Part shown: piece after piece, positions 1 through 8,223 of the stretch
Layout: each line of letters opens with the position of its first letter
How positions within the stretch are numbered: the first letter of the stretch is position 1
Notes under the pieces: generated by a model
What the model was told of the DNA's origin: nothing
The model's database searches: none
The model's input: the letters and a program-made list of their open reading frames with translations, nothing else
Made by a program: the position numbers and the translations under genes
NCBI GenBank assembly: GCA_964527595.1
Contig: CAZGPI010000001.1
Location: 62,001 to 126,000, forward strand
Direction of reading: 5' to 3'
Length of the DNA: 64,000 nt
DNA from: GWF2-38-10 sp964527595
GTDB lineage: Bacteria; Babelota; Babeliae; Babelales; RVW-14

Positions 1-108
1 ACAGGTTAAGAGGGCAACTTTTTGGCGATGCGGAAAAAAACGCTTTAGAACATAGGCAACTTCTTGATTCTGTTGCAACATAAACTCCCCCGTCCCTTCT
101 TGAGTCAT
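1..108 (-). CDS. Possible N-terminal part of a gene running off the left edge
   Basis: Reading leftward from an ATG at 108 gives 36 codons with no stop before the window edge. A second in-frame ATG lies at 81, preceded by a GGGGGAG run that is rather close to it. The frame is open back to a stop about 50 bases upstream of the first ATG. The peptide is mixed, with a basic stretch (KRFFPHRQK), and I recognise no family. It could be the start of a real gene or a chance opening, since 36 codons prove little. If real it would be divergent from the gene at 259, with a shared promoter region in 109-258. Confidence 0.3.
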   Translation of the reverse strand, partial: MTQEGTGEFMLQQNQEVAYVLKRFFPHRQKVALLTC

Positions 109-258
109 GCGACCGCTTATACCTTGTTGAGTAATAGTAGCATAGCATGGTTAGCGCAAAAACTTACCAAATATCCGCATTGTTGACGATCAAAAACATC
201 CTTTGATTAACTAAAATACAGAGATAATAGCCAATAAATTCCCAGATAAAGGATTGCG

Positions 259-1389
259 ATGATTTATCATCTTATTGTATTCTTGTTGTTACTTTCTCCC
301 AGCCTTCGTGGTTTTCATATAGATAACGTTAGCTCGGTGGCCAATCGCCCAACGCAACCATCGTACATAACCCCAGAATCGGGCAAATTTTTCACACAAG
401 TCAAAGCGCCTTTGCTGCATGAAAAAATTGCGACATCACCACAATCATTACTGCAAGCGGCAAAAGACACTTTATTATACATAAAAAACAAACATGGAAA
501 ATATTGCCAAGTACTAGAACCCTACCAACTTAAAGACATTATCTCATTTAAGCGGGTTGAAGAAACCCTTAAATTTATCATCGAAACTATAGAAGAAGAT
601 AAAAAAACAGGAAAATATCGCATATTAAATCCCGCTTTTATTAATAAAAATTTTTCCTTTATTAAATGGAAAGCGGACAAAAAAACGGCATTAACAAATA
701 ACGCAAAAATACCAGCCAATGGAAATATTCGGTTAACCAATTACGTTATTTATTGCGTCCAGGGCAACACAACAAAAACTGCCCATTACAACTGCGCACT
801 TTACGGATTACTTGATAAAACACTCGCAAAAAAATTTACCAAACAACAAATTTTAACCGGTATTTTTGAAAAACCGACATACAAAAACAAAGTTAAACCA
901 CTTGTTTGGCTCACCCGCAATGATTTTGAGGAGGTATTGCTTCAAGGGACAACGCTCGTAAAAATGCCCGATCAATCATATAAAATTTTCATGGTCGACA
1001 CATGCAACGGCATAAGATACGTAAAAGGTAGCATAAACCCACAAAAGCAGCAGCGTTACTGGTTCTGCCGCGAGGCAAAAAGCAATATCCAAACCATAGA
1101 TGCATTCAGAAAAAGGATTCAGCTTCGAAAAAAGGTTATTTTTGCTGGCGATATCAATAACATAGGAATTGGCAAAATCATAGCGATTAAGCACATAAAT
1201 CCAACAACAAAAAAATCTGAAGTTCACTTGGGCATTCTCGCCGATACCGGTGGCGCCTTTATCAATAATCTTTATCAGCTCGATTTATTTCTCGGCATGT
1301 ACAGCGATAAAAAACAACTCAAAAAACAGCAATGGCAATTTCCAAACAGTACCCAAGCATTCCTTATGTATAAACGGTCACGAGATTAA
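259..1389 (+). CDS. Exported protein of unknown function
   Basis: This 376-residue protein starts with a clear signal peptide (hydrophobic residues about 4-14, likely cleavage after LRG near 18), so it is probably periplasmic or secreted. The start is supported by AAGGA six bases upstream of the ATG. The mature part is lysine-rich and hydrophilic with no transmembrane segment and no motif I recognise. Its last 12 bases overlap the 3' end of the convergent NagZ-NamZ gene, so the two genes share their terminal region. Function unknown. Confidence 0.8.
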   Translation: MIYHLIVFLLLLSPSLRGFHIDNVSSVANRPTQPSYITPESGKFFTQVKAPLLHEKIATSPQSLLQAAKDTLLYIKNKHGKYCQVLEPYQLKDIISFKRVEETLKFIIETIEEDKKTGKYRILNPAFINKNFSFIKWKADKKTALTNNAKIPANGNIRLTNYVIYCVQGNTTKTAHYNCALYGLLDKTLAKKFTKQQILTGIFEKPTYKNKVKPLVWLTRNDFEEVLLQGTTLVKMPDQSYKIFMVDTCNGIRYVKGSINPQKQQRYWFCREAKSNIQTIDAFRKRIQLRKKVIFAGDINNIGIGKIIAIKHINPTTKKSEVHLGILADTGGAFINNLYQLDLFLGMYSDKKQLKKQQWQFPNSTQAFLMYKRSRD

Positions 1390-4086
1390 TTGTTTGTTCC
1401 CCATAATTTCTTCACGCCATGCATGAGTGCCAATAATCGAATCAATTGCATATTTCCCACCCCATTGCAAAAATTTTGATTGCTCTGGGTATAAGAAAAA
1501 AAGAGTTGTTAACAAATTATGTGCAACTTCAACCGGTTTAATCACGTCACGATCAAGAACGTGAATAAATACGCTTTGGCATAACTGGTCTAGGTGTTTT
1601 GGGTTTTCTGCAACACCCTTAATCTTTGTGGGCTTAAACTCAACCGGCTCAAAATAAACACCCGGCAGATGTTTCTCGTTTAACGTTTTTGCCACCAATT
1701 GAGCATTAATCCATGGTGCGCCAATTTGCTGAAATGGAGAACTTGTCCCCCGCCCTTCAGAATAATTTGTCCCTTCAATAACCACGGTCATGGGATAAGC
1801 AAATAATGCATCATGTGTTGATAAATTCGGCGATGGTGCCCGAAAATTGGCACCAAAATATTCGTCGCAAGTTCCAATACAATCAAGTACCGAAAGTTTA
1901 AGGTGATGTTTCTCGTTCACAAATTTAGCCAACCCTCCCATTGTCTGACCATGCACGAAAGGAACCGATATTTTACCTAAAAAAGATTCACATGATGCAT
2001 CGAGCATCGGCCCCTGAGCGCCCAATGCTTTTAATGGATTTGGTCGATCGAGCACAATAACTTCTATGCCTTTTTTGGCCGCAGCTTCTAATGTTAATGC
2101 CATGGTGCTCAGATAGGTATAGCAGCGCACGCCAACCTCTTGCAGATCAACCAATAAGAGATCAATACCGTCTAGCATCTCATCGGTCGGTTTTCTGAAT
2201 TTACCATGCAACGAATATATCGGACATCCCCATTTACTCACCGATTCACTTTCAACTGATGCCGCCGCTTCCTGTGAACCAAGCAATCCATGCTCAGGAC
2301 TAAAAAGAGCAACTAAACGTGTACTATCATCTTGCTGCTTAACCCACTGCAAAAGAACATCAGGAAGAAATAACTCATGGCCTTGCTGTTTAATGTAACT
2401 ACAATTATGGCATAACAAAGCAATGTGTTTCTTTTTCAAAAAGCGCTCAGGGTTAAGCATAAGCCGTTCGGCCCCGGTTAATGCTGGCGACGCAAATAAT
2501 CGTTCACACGCAACATCAATATCAGGCATATGAAAAGCCCCTAGATTTATTATACGCGCCAACTTACCAAGCACCTGTTGTTCTCGTGGATGACCCAATG
2601 AAAAAACAATCAACCGATCGCTCAGCGCATCCAGTTTTTTTAGCCACTCTTCTTGATTTTTATTCCACTCGCCTTGACCATAAAAAAAAGTTTGTAGGAT
2701 TACAACGTCATAATAACTCTTTTTGGCAAGCGCAACTAATTTAGCAATACTGGCGACACTCGAATTATCTTTTGCATCACAAATCGCTTCAAGAAAATGA
2801 GAAACTTTATTTTTTAGTAATGATCCTAAATAACTATTTTTTTGTGATATAAACCACGCTTCACTTGTCCTAATTTTTGGCAAATCAACCGTAACCAAAA
2901 GAACTCTTTTATTTGCCAAACCATCTATTGAAACATGCTGAACATTAGCCTTTGCCGCCAATTCTTGGGCTAATTCCTTTTCATCAAAATCCCCTGACGC
3001 CTCGGCCTCTTTTACTTTATATGTTTTTTTTGCTGTGTTTATTTTTTCAACTATAGCATCATGGTTAACCAATTGGCGCTGAGCCTCCAAATCTTCCAAC
3101 GCCTCAACTAACGCACATTGTTTTTCAGGCAGCTCTGAGAAAATCAAAAGATGAAATCCAGCCTTAAGTGAAGTCATAACATCATCAAGAAAAGATTTAC
3201 TCACCTTAATCTTTTTTTGTTCGTTATTAAAAGCCAGCATGGCTATATCATCGGTTATCAGAATCACGTCGGCGTTATGATCCCTCAAGAAATTAACAAC
3301 CACTTCAGACTTACTTGCCGATTTATTATCAAAATTTGAGTACTCGGCATGGCTTACCATGACAGCTGGCAAATTTTCATCAAGCGCCTTAATAAAGGGG
3401 GATACATGCTTCTGAAAATCGGCTTCTTTCAAATCTATCTTTACATCAACCAAATGCGTATCGCCTAATCCACACCCAAGCCCAGGAAAATGTTTTATGA
3501 CCGGCATTACGCCTTCACTTATCAACCCTCGAGCAAAAGCTAATCCGCATTCAAAAACCTTTACAGGGTCACTTGATAAACAACGCGTTGCCAAAACATA
3601 ATTATTCGGATCAAATAAATCTAATGATGGCGCAAAAACCATGCTTGCCCCAACTGACCGTAACTGCCTTCCGATAAGTTTTCCAGTCAAAAAGCAGGAG
3701 CTTCGTCCTCCCTGGGCAAAATTATAAGGAGCAGGAACCGACGCAAATCCTCCGGCCTCATTGGCCCGAGAAACAATGCCGCCTTCCCAATCGACCGCCA
3801 CAAATAAAGGGGGGATACCAATTTTAGATGCAAGCGCCTGAAGATTTTCTATCGTTTCTTTAATCTTTGAACGATTACTCATGTGCCACGCCTCAAGCAT
3901 TACGCCGGCTGGCTTTGTTCGTTGCAGCCATAATTCAAGTGTCGATTTATCATGGGTTTTTGGTAAAGAAAAAATAAAGCGCTGCCCTATTGGTGTTTTT
4001 TTAGTAGTAGGTGCTTGAGCATATAATCCAAAACTACACGAATAAGACACTAAGACAAAAATTATTTTTTTAAAAAACTTGCTCAC
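1378..4086 (-). CDS. nagZ-namZ: NagZ-NamZ fusion: exported beta-N-acetylglucosaminidase plus exo-N-acetylmuramidase
   Basis: A 902-residue two-enzyme polypeptide. After a signal peptide (1-24, LYA|Q) comes a family 3 glycoside hydrolase of the NagZ type, with the KHFPG motif at 198-202, the Asp-His pair D209/H211 and the nucleophile region ITDD at 277-280. A GH3-like second domain (about 390-530) follows. From about 550 to the end is a DUF1343 domain (NamZ, GH171), with SPEHG at 596-600, a VDLQEVG motif, RPNPL near 681-685, and an SEGRG segment near 776-780. In Bacillus the two activities are encoded by adjacent genes (ybbD nagZ, ybbC namZ) and strip GlcNAc and MurNAc in turn from peptidoglycan chain ends. 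Here they are joined, which should couple the two steps. The 3' end overlaps the convergent exported gene by 12 bases; upstream is a YitT-like gene 82 bases away. Confidence 0.92.
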   Translation of the reverse strand: MSKFFKKIIFVLVSYSCSFGLYAQAPTTKKTPIGQRFIFSLPKTHDKSTLELWLQRTKPAGVMLEAWHMSNRSKIKETIENLQALASKIGIPPLFVAVDWEGGIVSRANEAGGFASVPAPYNFAQGGRSSCFLTGKLIGRQLRSVGASMVFAPSLDLFDPNNYVLATRCLSSDPVKVFECGLAFARGLISEGVMPVIKHFPGLGCGLGDTHLVDVKIDLKEADFQKHVSPFIKALDENLPAVMVSHAEYSNFDNKSASKSEVVVNFLRDHNADVILITDDIAMLAFNNEQKKIKVSKSFLDDVMTSLKAGFHLLIFSELPEKQCALVEALEDLEAQRQLVNHDAIVEKINTAKKTYKVKEAEASGDFDEKELAQELAAKANVQHVSIDGLANKRVLLVTVDLPKIRTSEAWFISQKNSYLGSLLKNKVSHFLEAICDAKDNSSVASIAKLVALAKKSYYDVVILQTFFYGQGEWNKNQEEWLKKLDALSDRLIVFSLGHPREQQVLGKLARIINLGAFHMPDIDVACERLFASPALTGAERLMLNPERFLKKKHIALLCHNCSYIKQQGHELFLPDVLLQWVKQQDDSTRLVALFSPEHGLLGSQEAAASVESESVSKWGCPIYSLHGKFRKPTDEMLDGIDLLLVDLQEVGVRCYTYLSTMALTLEAAAKKGIEVIVLDRPNPLKALGAQGPMLDASCESFLGKISVPFVHGQTMGGLAKFVNEKHHLKLSVLDCIGTCDEYFGANFRAPSPNLSTHDALFAYPMTVVIEGTNYSEGRGTSSPFQQIGAPWINAQLVAKTLNEKHLPGVYFEPVEFKPTKIKGVAENPKHLDQLCQSVFIHVLDRDVIKPVEVAHNLLTTLFFLYPEQSKFLQWGGKYAIDSIIGTHAWREEIMGNKQLIS

Positions 4087-4168
4087 CAGCTACACTCCTT
4101 TTGGCTTCTAATATTATAAGTCGATTCTCTTAGGAGTGTATCACCGACAAAAAGTTTCTGTAAATTAC

Positions 4169-4780
4169 TCAGGAAAAATAATTTCTCAAAATCGTTTTGA
4201 CCACATCTATTGATATGCATGTTATGGTTAACGATGTCAACGCATAGAAAGCACCAGAAAAGCTAAAGATAAATCCAGCAAGAAGTATTACCATCAAATT
4301 CAAAATCATAAACAAATGAGATAGCTTCATCTTTGTATAATCATGCATAATTATTGATAACAAACTGAATCCACCAGCAGAGCCTTTACTATGAAATATC
4401 AAGCCAAGGCCAACCCCAAAACCGGCACCACCTAAAATTGAAGCTATTAACATGTTATGACTAAGGGCAGGAAAGCCTTGAGTAAGAAGAACAAACAATG
4501 GAAGCACAAATGACCCAACGGCAGTTTTGATGCCAAAACTACTACCAAGCCTTTGCACCCCAATAAAAAACAATGGTAAATTAATACCCCATTGAACATA
4601 TGCCACATTAACTTTAAACAGCTTGTAAAGCACAATAGATAAACCAGGAATTCCACATGAGGCAATTTTGTTTGGGCAAAGAAATAAGTTAAAACTAATC
4701 GAAATAATTAAGCACCCAATAATTAAAAATAGGTACTCTAAAAATTCCAGCGATTTAATATGCTTAAAAAAATGTTTCAT
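4169..4780 (-). CDS. YitT/DUF161-family membrane protein, copy 1
   Basis: A 203-residue protein with about five to six hydrophobic segments and the YitT-type opening (residues after SLEFLEY, then FNLFLCPNKIA and GGFSLL further on). The usual C-terminal DUF2179 domain is missing, so only the membrane part is kept. I place the start at 4780 because AGAAGGA lies eight bases upstream and the resulting N-terminus matches the paralogue at 6916-7536; an in-frame ATG at 4804 has no ribosome binding site. The substrate of YitT proteins is unknown. The two copies bracket an M20 peptidase and an exported GNAT, suggesting duplication of a small unit. Confidence 0.85.
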   Translation of the reverse strand: MKHFFKHIKSLEFLEYLFLIIGCLIISISFNLFLCPNKIASCGIPGLSIVLYKLFKVNVAYVQWGINLPLFFIGVQRLGSSFGIKTAVGSFVLPLFVLLTQGFPALSHNMLIASILGGAGFGVGLGLIFHSKGSAGGFSLLSIIMHDYTKMKLSHLFMILNLMVILLAGFIFSFSGAFYALTSLTITCISIDVVKTILRNYFS

Positions 4781-4806
4781 GCAATATTTCCTTCTGGTCA
4801 TCAAAA

Positions 4807-4843
4807 TATAAGGGCGGCAACGTTATGCATTGCCACCGTTATA
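4807..4843 (-). terminator. Hairpin with a repeated loop, between GNAT and YitT copy 1
   Basis: Arms 4807-4820 and 4830-4843 pair over 14 bases with two mismatched or wobble positions around a 9-base loop. The block GGCGGCAACGTTATGC in it recurs in the hairpin downstream of hppA (8165-8199). The following bases on the minus strand are T-rich but weak (TATATTTT), so it is a plausible intrinsic terminator or an mRNA-stabilising stem. Confidence 0.5.
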
Positions 4844-4860
4844 TTTTATCACTTTTTCAT

Positions 4861-4902
4861 AATTAAATCATCGCAATCAATATTGGCTGCGACGATTTAA
4901 TT
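4861..4902 (-). terminator. Stem-loop abutting the GNAT stop codon
   Basis: Arms 4861-4875 and 4888-4902 form a 15-base stem with one mismatch and a 12-base loop, starting at the base next to the stop codon of the exported GNAT gene. With the hairpin at 4807-4843 it makes two stems in a row, which argues that transcription is at least partly ended or processed between GNAT and YitT copy 1. No strong T-run follows. Confidence 0.5.
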
Positions 4903-5787
4903 TCATGCAGAATATACAATCATATTGCCACGGCCAGCATGCTTTTCATCCTTGATTATTTCAATCTCCCCTCGAGCATTAACCTCTGGCTTGTAGGCAC
5001 GGCAAGATAAATGCTGAAGCGTTATATTTTTAAGAAATGGAAGTGGATAAGCCGCAAAAAATGGCATATCTGGAAAAAATTGTGCAAAAACTTCGGCCAG
5101 ACATTCGGCAAATACTCGGACAATGGCAACATTGCCAACATTGTCATTAACCTGACCATACAACAATGCAATGTGCTTTTTGCCGAAAAAGCATTCATGG
5201 TATTTATAAAATGCGTACTTAAGCAAATTACTATAAATACCATGGCCACGATAATCTGGATGGGTATATGCCGAACCATGATAAAGATATAGGCATGAAT
5301 CAAGTTGATTATTACAAATTAAGTTTTTTTCAATTGGGCTTAATAGGTCGTTGGTTTCAACACAAGCCATATCCATTCGTTTGAGGGGTACGCTAAAATC
5401 ACGTACCCGTTCAGCAGGAAAATAATAACAAGCATCGTCGATTAATGGCGACCCAAGACCAAAACAAAGCTCTTCTGTTAAAATAACACCAACATCTCTT
5501 GGATCAACAACATAAAGCTTCAAAAAGCTTATTATCTGTTTTGACGCTTTATCGCATGCAACAAAAAAACGCCCTTTTCTAACATTTTTAAGAATCTCCT
5601 CTTTTTGCATATCGGGTGGAAAAACTAACAATTTGTTTTTATCATCTTCAGAAAAATGCTCATACAACGAGACTATTCCATTAACATCAACCTCAGAGGC
5701 CTGCCGATATTTAATCCCAGCAAAAACACAAGGCACACAACACAATAAAAAACATCCTAAAATAAAACGTATCGTTAACATTTTCAT
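4903..5787 (-). CDS. Exported GNAT-fold acyltransferase
   Basis: A 294-residue protein with a signal peptide (hydrophobic 8-20, likely cleavage VFA|G at 23-24) followed by an N-acetyltransferase domain. The acyl-CoA pyrophosphate-binding motif A is visible as HPDYRGHG (176-183), with the usual helix after it. GNAT enzymes transfer an acyl group from acyl-CoA to an amine. That cofactor is not expected in the periplasm, so export suggests action in a host compartment or a changed function. The hydrophobic stretch carries several Cys but no clear lipobox. It lies 38 bases downstream of the M20 peptidase gene and may share its transcript. Confidence 0.75.
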   Translation of the reverse strand: MKMLTIRFILGCFLLCCVPCVFAGIKYRQASEVDVNGIVSLYEHFSEDDKNKLLVFPPDMQKEEILKNVRKGRFFVACDKASKQIISFLKLYVVDPRDVGVILTEELCFGLGSPLIDDACYYFPAERVRDFSVPLKRMDMACVETNDLLSPIEKNLICNNQLDSCLYLYHGSAYTHPDYRGHGIYSNLLKYAFYKYHECFFGKKHIALLYGQVNDNVGNVAIVRVFAECLAEVFAQFFPDMPFFAAYPLPFLKNITLQHLSCRAYKPEVNARGEIEIIKDEKHAGRGNMIVYSA

Positions 5788-5825
5788 AATATTCCTTAAT
5801 TAAAAATAAAAATTACTTACTAAAT

Positions 5826-6911
5826 TCAAATCAATTCTCTTAAATACTGTTCATAAATAGATTTTAGCGTTATAAGACTACTTAAACTTACCCACTCATC
5901 GGCACAATGAATATTCCCGCCAACTGGATTCATTATTAAACAGGGAATGTTTTTTTGGGTAAAAAATCTTCCATCCGAAGCAGAATGGCACTTTATCACA
6001 TCAATATCTTTACCGATGGCTGACCGACAAACATCAATGTATTTTTTTACATATATATTATCTTTGTCTACATTAAAAACTTCTCCGCGCGCCAATACCT
6101 CAATATGTACCGACTTATCTATCTGCTGCATAAAATCAATAATGCATTCGGCTTTATCAAGATAAATATGCCTAATATCAACAAACATCGAAGCTGAACT
6201 TGGCACCTTATTTACCGAGTCGCCACCTTCAATTTTTGCAATATTAAACGACGTCTTCCAATCTAAATGATCTTTTGGGTTTGGAAATTCAGCGATCGCC
6301 CGATTAACAACATCAAAAAGCTTCACAATCGCATTTGCACCCTTCCATGGCTCTGAAGAATGGCAACCGATTCCGGTTGTCGTTATCTTTAATTGAAGCA
6401 CGCCTTTTGCCTCAGAAACTAATGAATAGCCAAATCCGCCATCAGGAACAATTGCTACATTGCCCGAATAACCCAAATCACCTAACAATCTATTAACACC
6501 ATCAAACCCACCACGCTCTTCATCCGATGTCAAAAATAGGGCAACTTTTTGGCCAGAACCCTCTTGCGCCAATTGCTTGATTAATTGCATCATCACGGCA
6601 ACCTGCCCCTTCATATCGGCAACACCTCTCCCATACAAACTGTCCCAATCTTGTCTTAAGGTAAAAAGTGATTTTGAAGCAGGAACAACATCAATATGCC
6701 CACAAAAAATAACATCAAATTTTGTTCCAATATGGGTTGATATAACTAACGATTTTGATTGGTTATATTCAAATTCTTCAATGTGCAAATTACAATCTTT
6801 GAAGTAATTCTTTATGTATTCAAAACAATTGGCCACCTCTGTTGTATTAGGATAAACCGTTTCAAATGCAACTAAGTCGGTTATTGTTTTTAAAAGATTT
6901 TGCATATCCAT
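5826..6911 (-). CDS. M20-family metallopeptidase/deacylase (ArgE/DapE-like)
   Basis: 361 residues with the full M20 metal site: H72 and D74 in GHIDVVP, D99 in YGRGVADMKG, the catalytic/ligand pair E131-E132 in SDEERGG, D157 in PDGG, and a C-terminal His in the GGNIHCADE segment. Family members remove acyl or aminoacyl groups from amino acids or cleave dipeptides (ArgE, DapE, carboxypeptidase G2); which substrate applies here cannot be read from sequence. No signal peptide, so cytoplasmic. The start lies four bases after the stop of YitT copy 2, implying one transcript. Confidence 0.88.
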   Translation of the reverse strand: MDMQNLLKTITDLVAFETVYPNTTEVANCFEYIKNYFKDCNLHIEEFEYNQSKSLVISTHIGTKFDVIFCGHIDVVPASKSLFTLRQDWDSLYGRGVADMKGQVAVMMQLIKQLAQEGSGQKVALFLTSDEERGGFDGVNRLLGDLGYSGNVAIVPDGGFGYSLVSEAKGVLQLKITTTGIGCHSSEPWKGANAIVKLFDVVNRAIAEFPNPKDHLDWKTSFNIAKIEGGDSVNKVPSSASMFVDIRHIYLDKAECIIDFMQQIDKSVHIEVLARGEVFNVDKDNIYVKKYIDVCRSAIGKDIDVIKCHSASDGRFFTQKNIPCLIMNPVGGNIHCADEWVSLSSLITLKSIYEQYLRELI

Positions 6912-6915
6912 AAGC

Positions 6916-7536
6916 CTAAAGTCCTTTCGAATCCAGTTTTTTTAGGACTAATAAGGCCACGTCAATAAAAACGCAGGTTATTATTAAAGATATAAGTGCA
7001 TAAAAAGCTCCGGAAAAATTGAAGGTCAAGCCGGCCGCCAATATTACAGCAAGATTCAATATCATAACTAAGCTCGAGAGCTTAATTTTTGTATAATCAT
7101 GCATAATCTTTGCGAGCAAACTAAAACCGCCAACAGACCCGTTGCTCTTAAATACAAGGCCAAGACCAAGCCCGACCCCAGCCCCGCCTAAAATTGAGGC
7201 TACTAATACGTTATGGCTAATGGCAGGAAACCCTTGGGTGAGCAAAACAAACAATGGAATAACGAATGAACCAAGCGCTGTTTTGAGCCCAAATTTTCCC
7301 CCACACCGCAAAACTCCAACAAAAAACAAAGGGACGTTTATGCCCAATTGAATATATGCCGTATTGATGCCAAGTAACTTATGAAGCACAACCGACAGCC
7401 CTGGAATTCCGCCAGAGGCAATGTGGTTTGGACAAAGGAACAAATTAAAACTAACCGAAATAATAAAGCAACCTACAATTAAGATTAGGTACTCTAAAAA
7501 TTCTAGCGATGTTATCGCCTTTATGATTTTTTTCAT
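6916..7536 (-). CDS. YitT/DUF161-family membrane protein, copy 2
   Basis: 206 residues, closely similar along its whole length to the protein at 4169-4780 (same SLEFLEY opening, FNLFLCPN motif, glycine-rich SILGGAG helix, MHDYTK loop). Like its paralogue it has only the membrane region and lacks the DUF2179 tail. It heads a minus-strand run with the M20 gene four bases on. The ATG is preceded by an AAGAGAT-like purine run. Function unknown; YitT proteins are presumed small-molecule transporters. Confidence 0.85.
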   Translation of the reverse strand: MKKIIKAITSLEFLEYLILIVGCFIISVSFNLFLCPNHIASGGIPGLSVVLHKLLGINTAYIQLGINVPLFFVGVLRCGGKFGLKTALGSFVIPLFVLLTQGFPAISHNVLVASILGGAGVGLGLGLVFKSNGSVGGFSLLAKIMHDYTKIKLSSLVMILNLAVILAAGLTFNFSGAFYALISLIITCVFIDVALLVLKKLDSKGL

Positions 7537-7574
7537 AAATCTCTTTTTTCTTATTTGATAATTACGCTTTACCC

Positions 7575-7693
7575 TTCGATACGATTTTTTCGCATATGCT
7601 CAAAAATCACTCAGGGCGAGCGAAATCATAACTTGTGTCGCTCGTGGTGAGTGTTTTTCAAGCATATTTTATATGCGAGAAAAATGTATCGAA
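7575..7693. repeat. 119-base imperfect palindrome, REP- or MITE-like
   Basis: The left arm (7575-7623) and right arm (about 7638-7693) are near-perfect reverse complements: TTCGATAC ends, then a T-rich block, TCGCATAT, GCT, AAAA-CACTCA and finally CGAGCGA next to the loop. One arm has a 6-7 base insertion (an extra ATAAAAT). The size, intergenic position and symmetric ends resemble repeated extragenic palindromes or small non-autonomous elements. I see no target-site duplication and no second copy in this window. Confidence 0.75.
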
Positions 7694-7740
7694 CCATGCG
7701 ACTCAAAAAACCGACACAAAAATAGATACTGATTTGTAGT

Positions 7741-7769
7741 CAATAATAAAAATGAGGCGCTTTAGCGCC
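7741..7769 (-). terminator. Intrinsic terminator on the minus strand
   Basis: GGCGC-TTTA-GCGCC at 7756-7769 is a perfect GC-rich stem with a four-base loop; on the minus strand it is followed by TCATTTTTATTATT. It would end transcripts coming from the tiny ORFs at 7969-8147 or from hppA readthrough. Confidence 0.65.
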
Positions 7770-7968
7770 AGGTGATAAAGAGAGAAAAAGATTTTTGAGA
7801 TGTGTGGATTTTATAAAAAACAGCAAGTGATGGGGTTTGATACCCACCAAAAGACGCTGACTGTTTTTTAAATTCTATCTTCATACAAATAACACATCGA
7901 TATAAACATTAAAATTCTGAAATCCACTGGAATTCAATATATAGGATAAACTTAAGGTTAGCAAGCGG

Positions 7969-8058
7969 CTACCTGAAACCAAAATAACAGTTTAAAATAA
8001 GGGTGCAAAATGCATTGCCAAGAACACATCCCAAAAACATATGGGCCATTTCACTCAT
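7969..8058 (-). CDS. Tiny membrane peptide, second of an overlapping pair
   Basis: A 29-codon ORF whose ATG overlaps the stop of the ORF at 8055-8147 (ATGA). An AGAAGGA ribosome site sits just upstream, inside the 3' end of the first ORF. The product runs MSEMAHMFLGCVLGNAFCTL and ends in a short hydrophobic-aromatic tail with FGFR; residues 7-23 could span a membrane. I recognise no family. The overlap plus two independent Shine-Dalgarno sites argue that both are translated, but size alone makes this uncertain. Confidence 0.5.
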   Translation of the reverse strand: MSEMAHMFLGCVLGNAFCTLILNCYFGFR

Positions 8059-8147
8059 TTTTTCCTTCTAAGGTAAAGTCTTCTTCCATATGTTACTAAT
8101 GAATATATTAGAACGTACAGTATAAAGTATTCATACCAAAACAACAT
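8055..8147 (-). CDS. Tiny membrane peptide, first of an overlapping pair
   Basis: A 30-codon ORF with AAGAAGG seven bases upstream of its ATG. It encodes one aromatic-rich hydrophobic segment (residues 2-20) followed by a strongly basic tail (GRRLYLRRKK), the usual layout of small single-pass inner-membrane subunits with the tail in the cytoplasm (CcmD and CydX have this general layout, but I see no specific match). It lies 76 bases downstream of hppA on the same strand, after that gene's hairpin, and its stop codon overlaps the start of the next tiny ORF. Confidence 0.5.
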   Translation of the reverse strand: MLFWYEYFILYVLIYSLVTYGRRLYLRRKK

Positions 8148-8164
8148 AATTACACCTTCTTAAA

Positions 8165-8199
8165 ATAAAGGCGGCAACGTTATGCGTTACCGCCTTTAT
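8165..8199 (-). terminator. Terminator hairpin downstream of hppA
   Basis: Arms 8165-8179 and 8185-8199 pair over 15 bases with one wobble around a TTATG loop; the minus strand continues ATTTTAAG. It lies 25 bases after the hppA stop. It shares the GGCGGCAACGTTATGC block with the hairpin at 4807-4843, so it belongs to a small repeat class. Confidence 0.6.
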
Positions 8200-8223
8200 A
8201 ACTTAATATCACTCGTTGCGAGT

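Larger units (their letters stand above)
7537..7968. other. Gene-free stretch of about 430 bases
   Basis: Between YitT copy 2 and the tiny ORFs I see no open frame with a start and ribosome site. The stretch holds the 119-base palindrome (7575-7693), a terminator-like hairpin (7745-7769), and near 7815-7870 an AT-rich segment with inverted AAAAACAG/CTGTTTTT blocks around a GGTGGG...CCCATC stem that may be another structured or terminating RNA. It also has to hold the promoter of the downstream minus-strand run. Confidence 0.6.
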
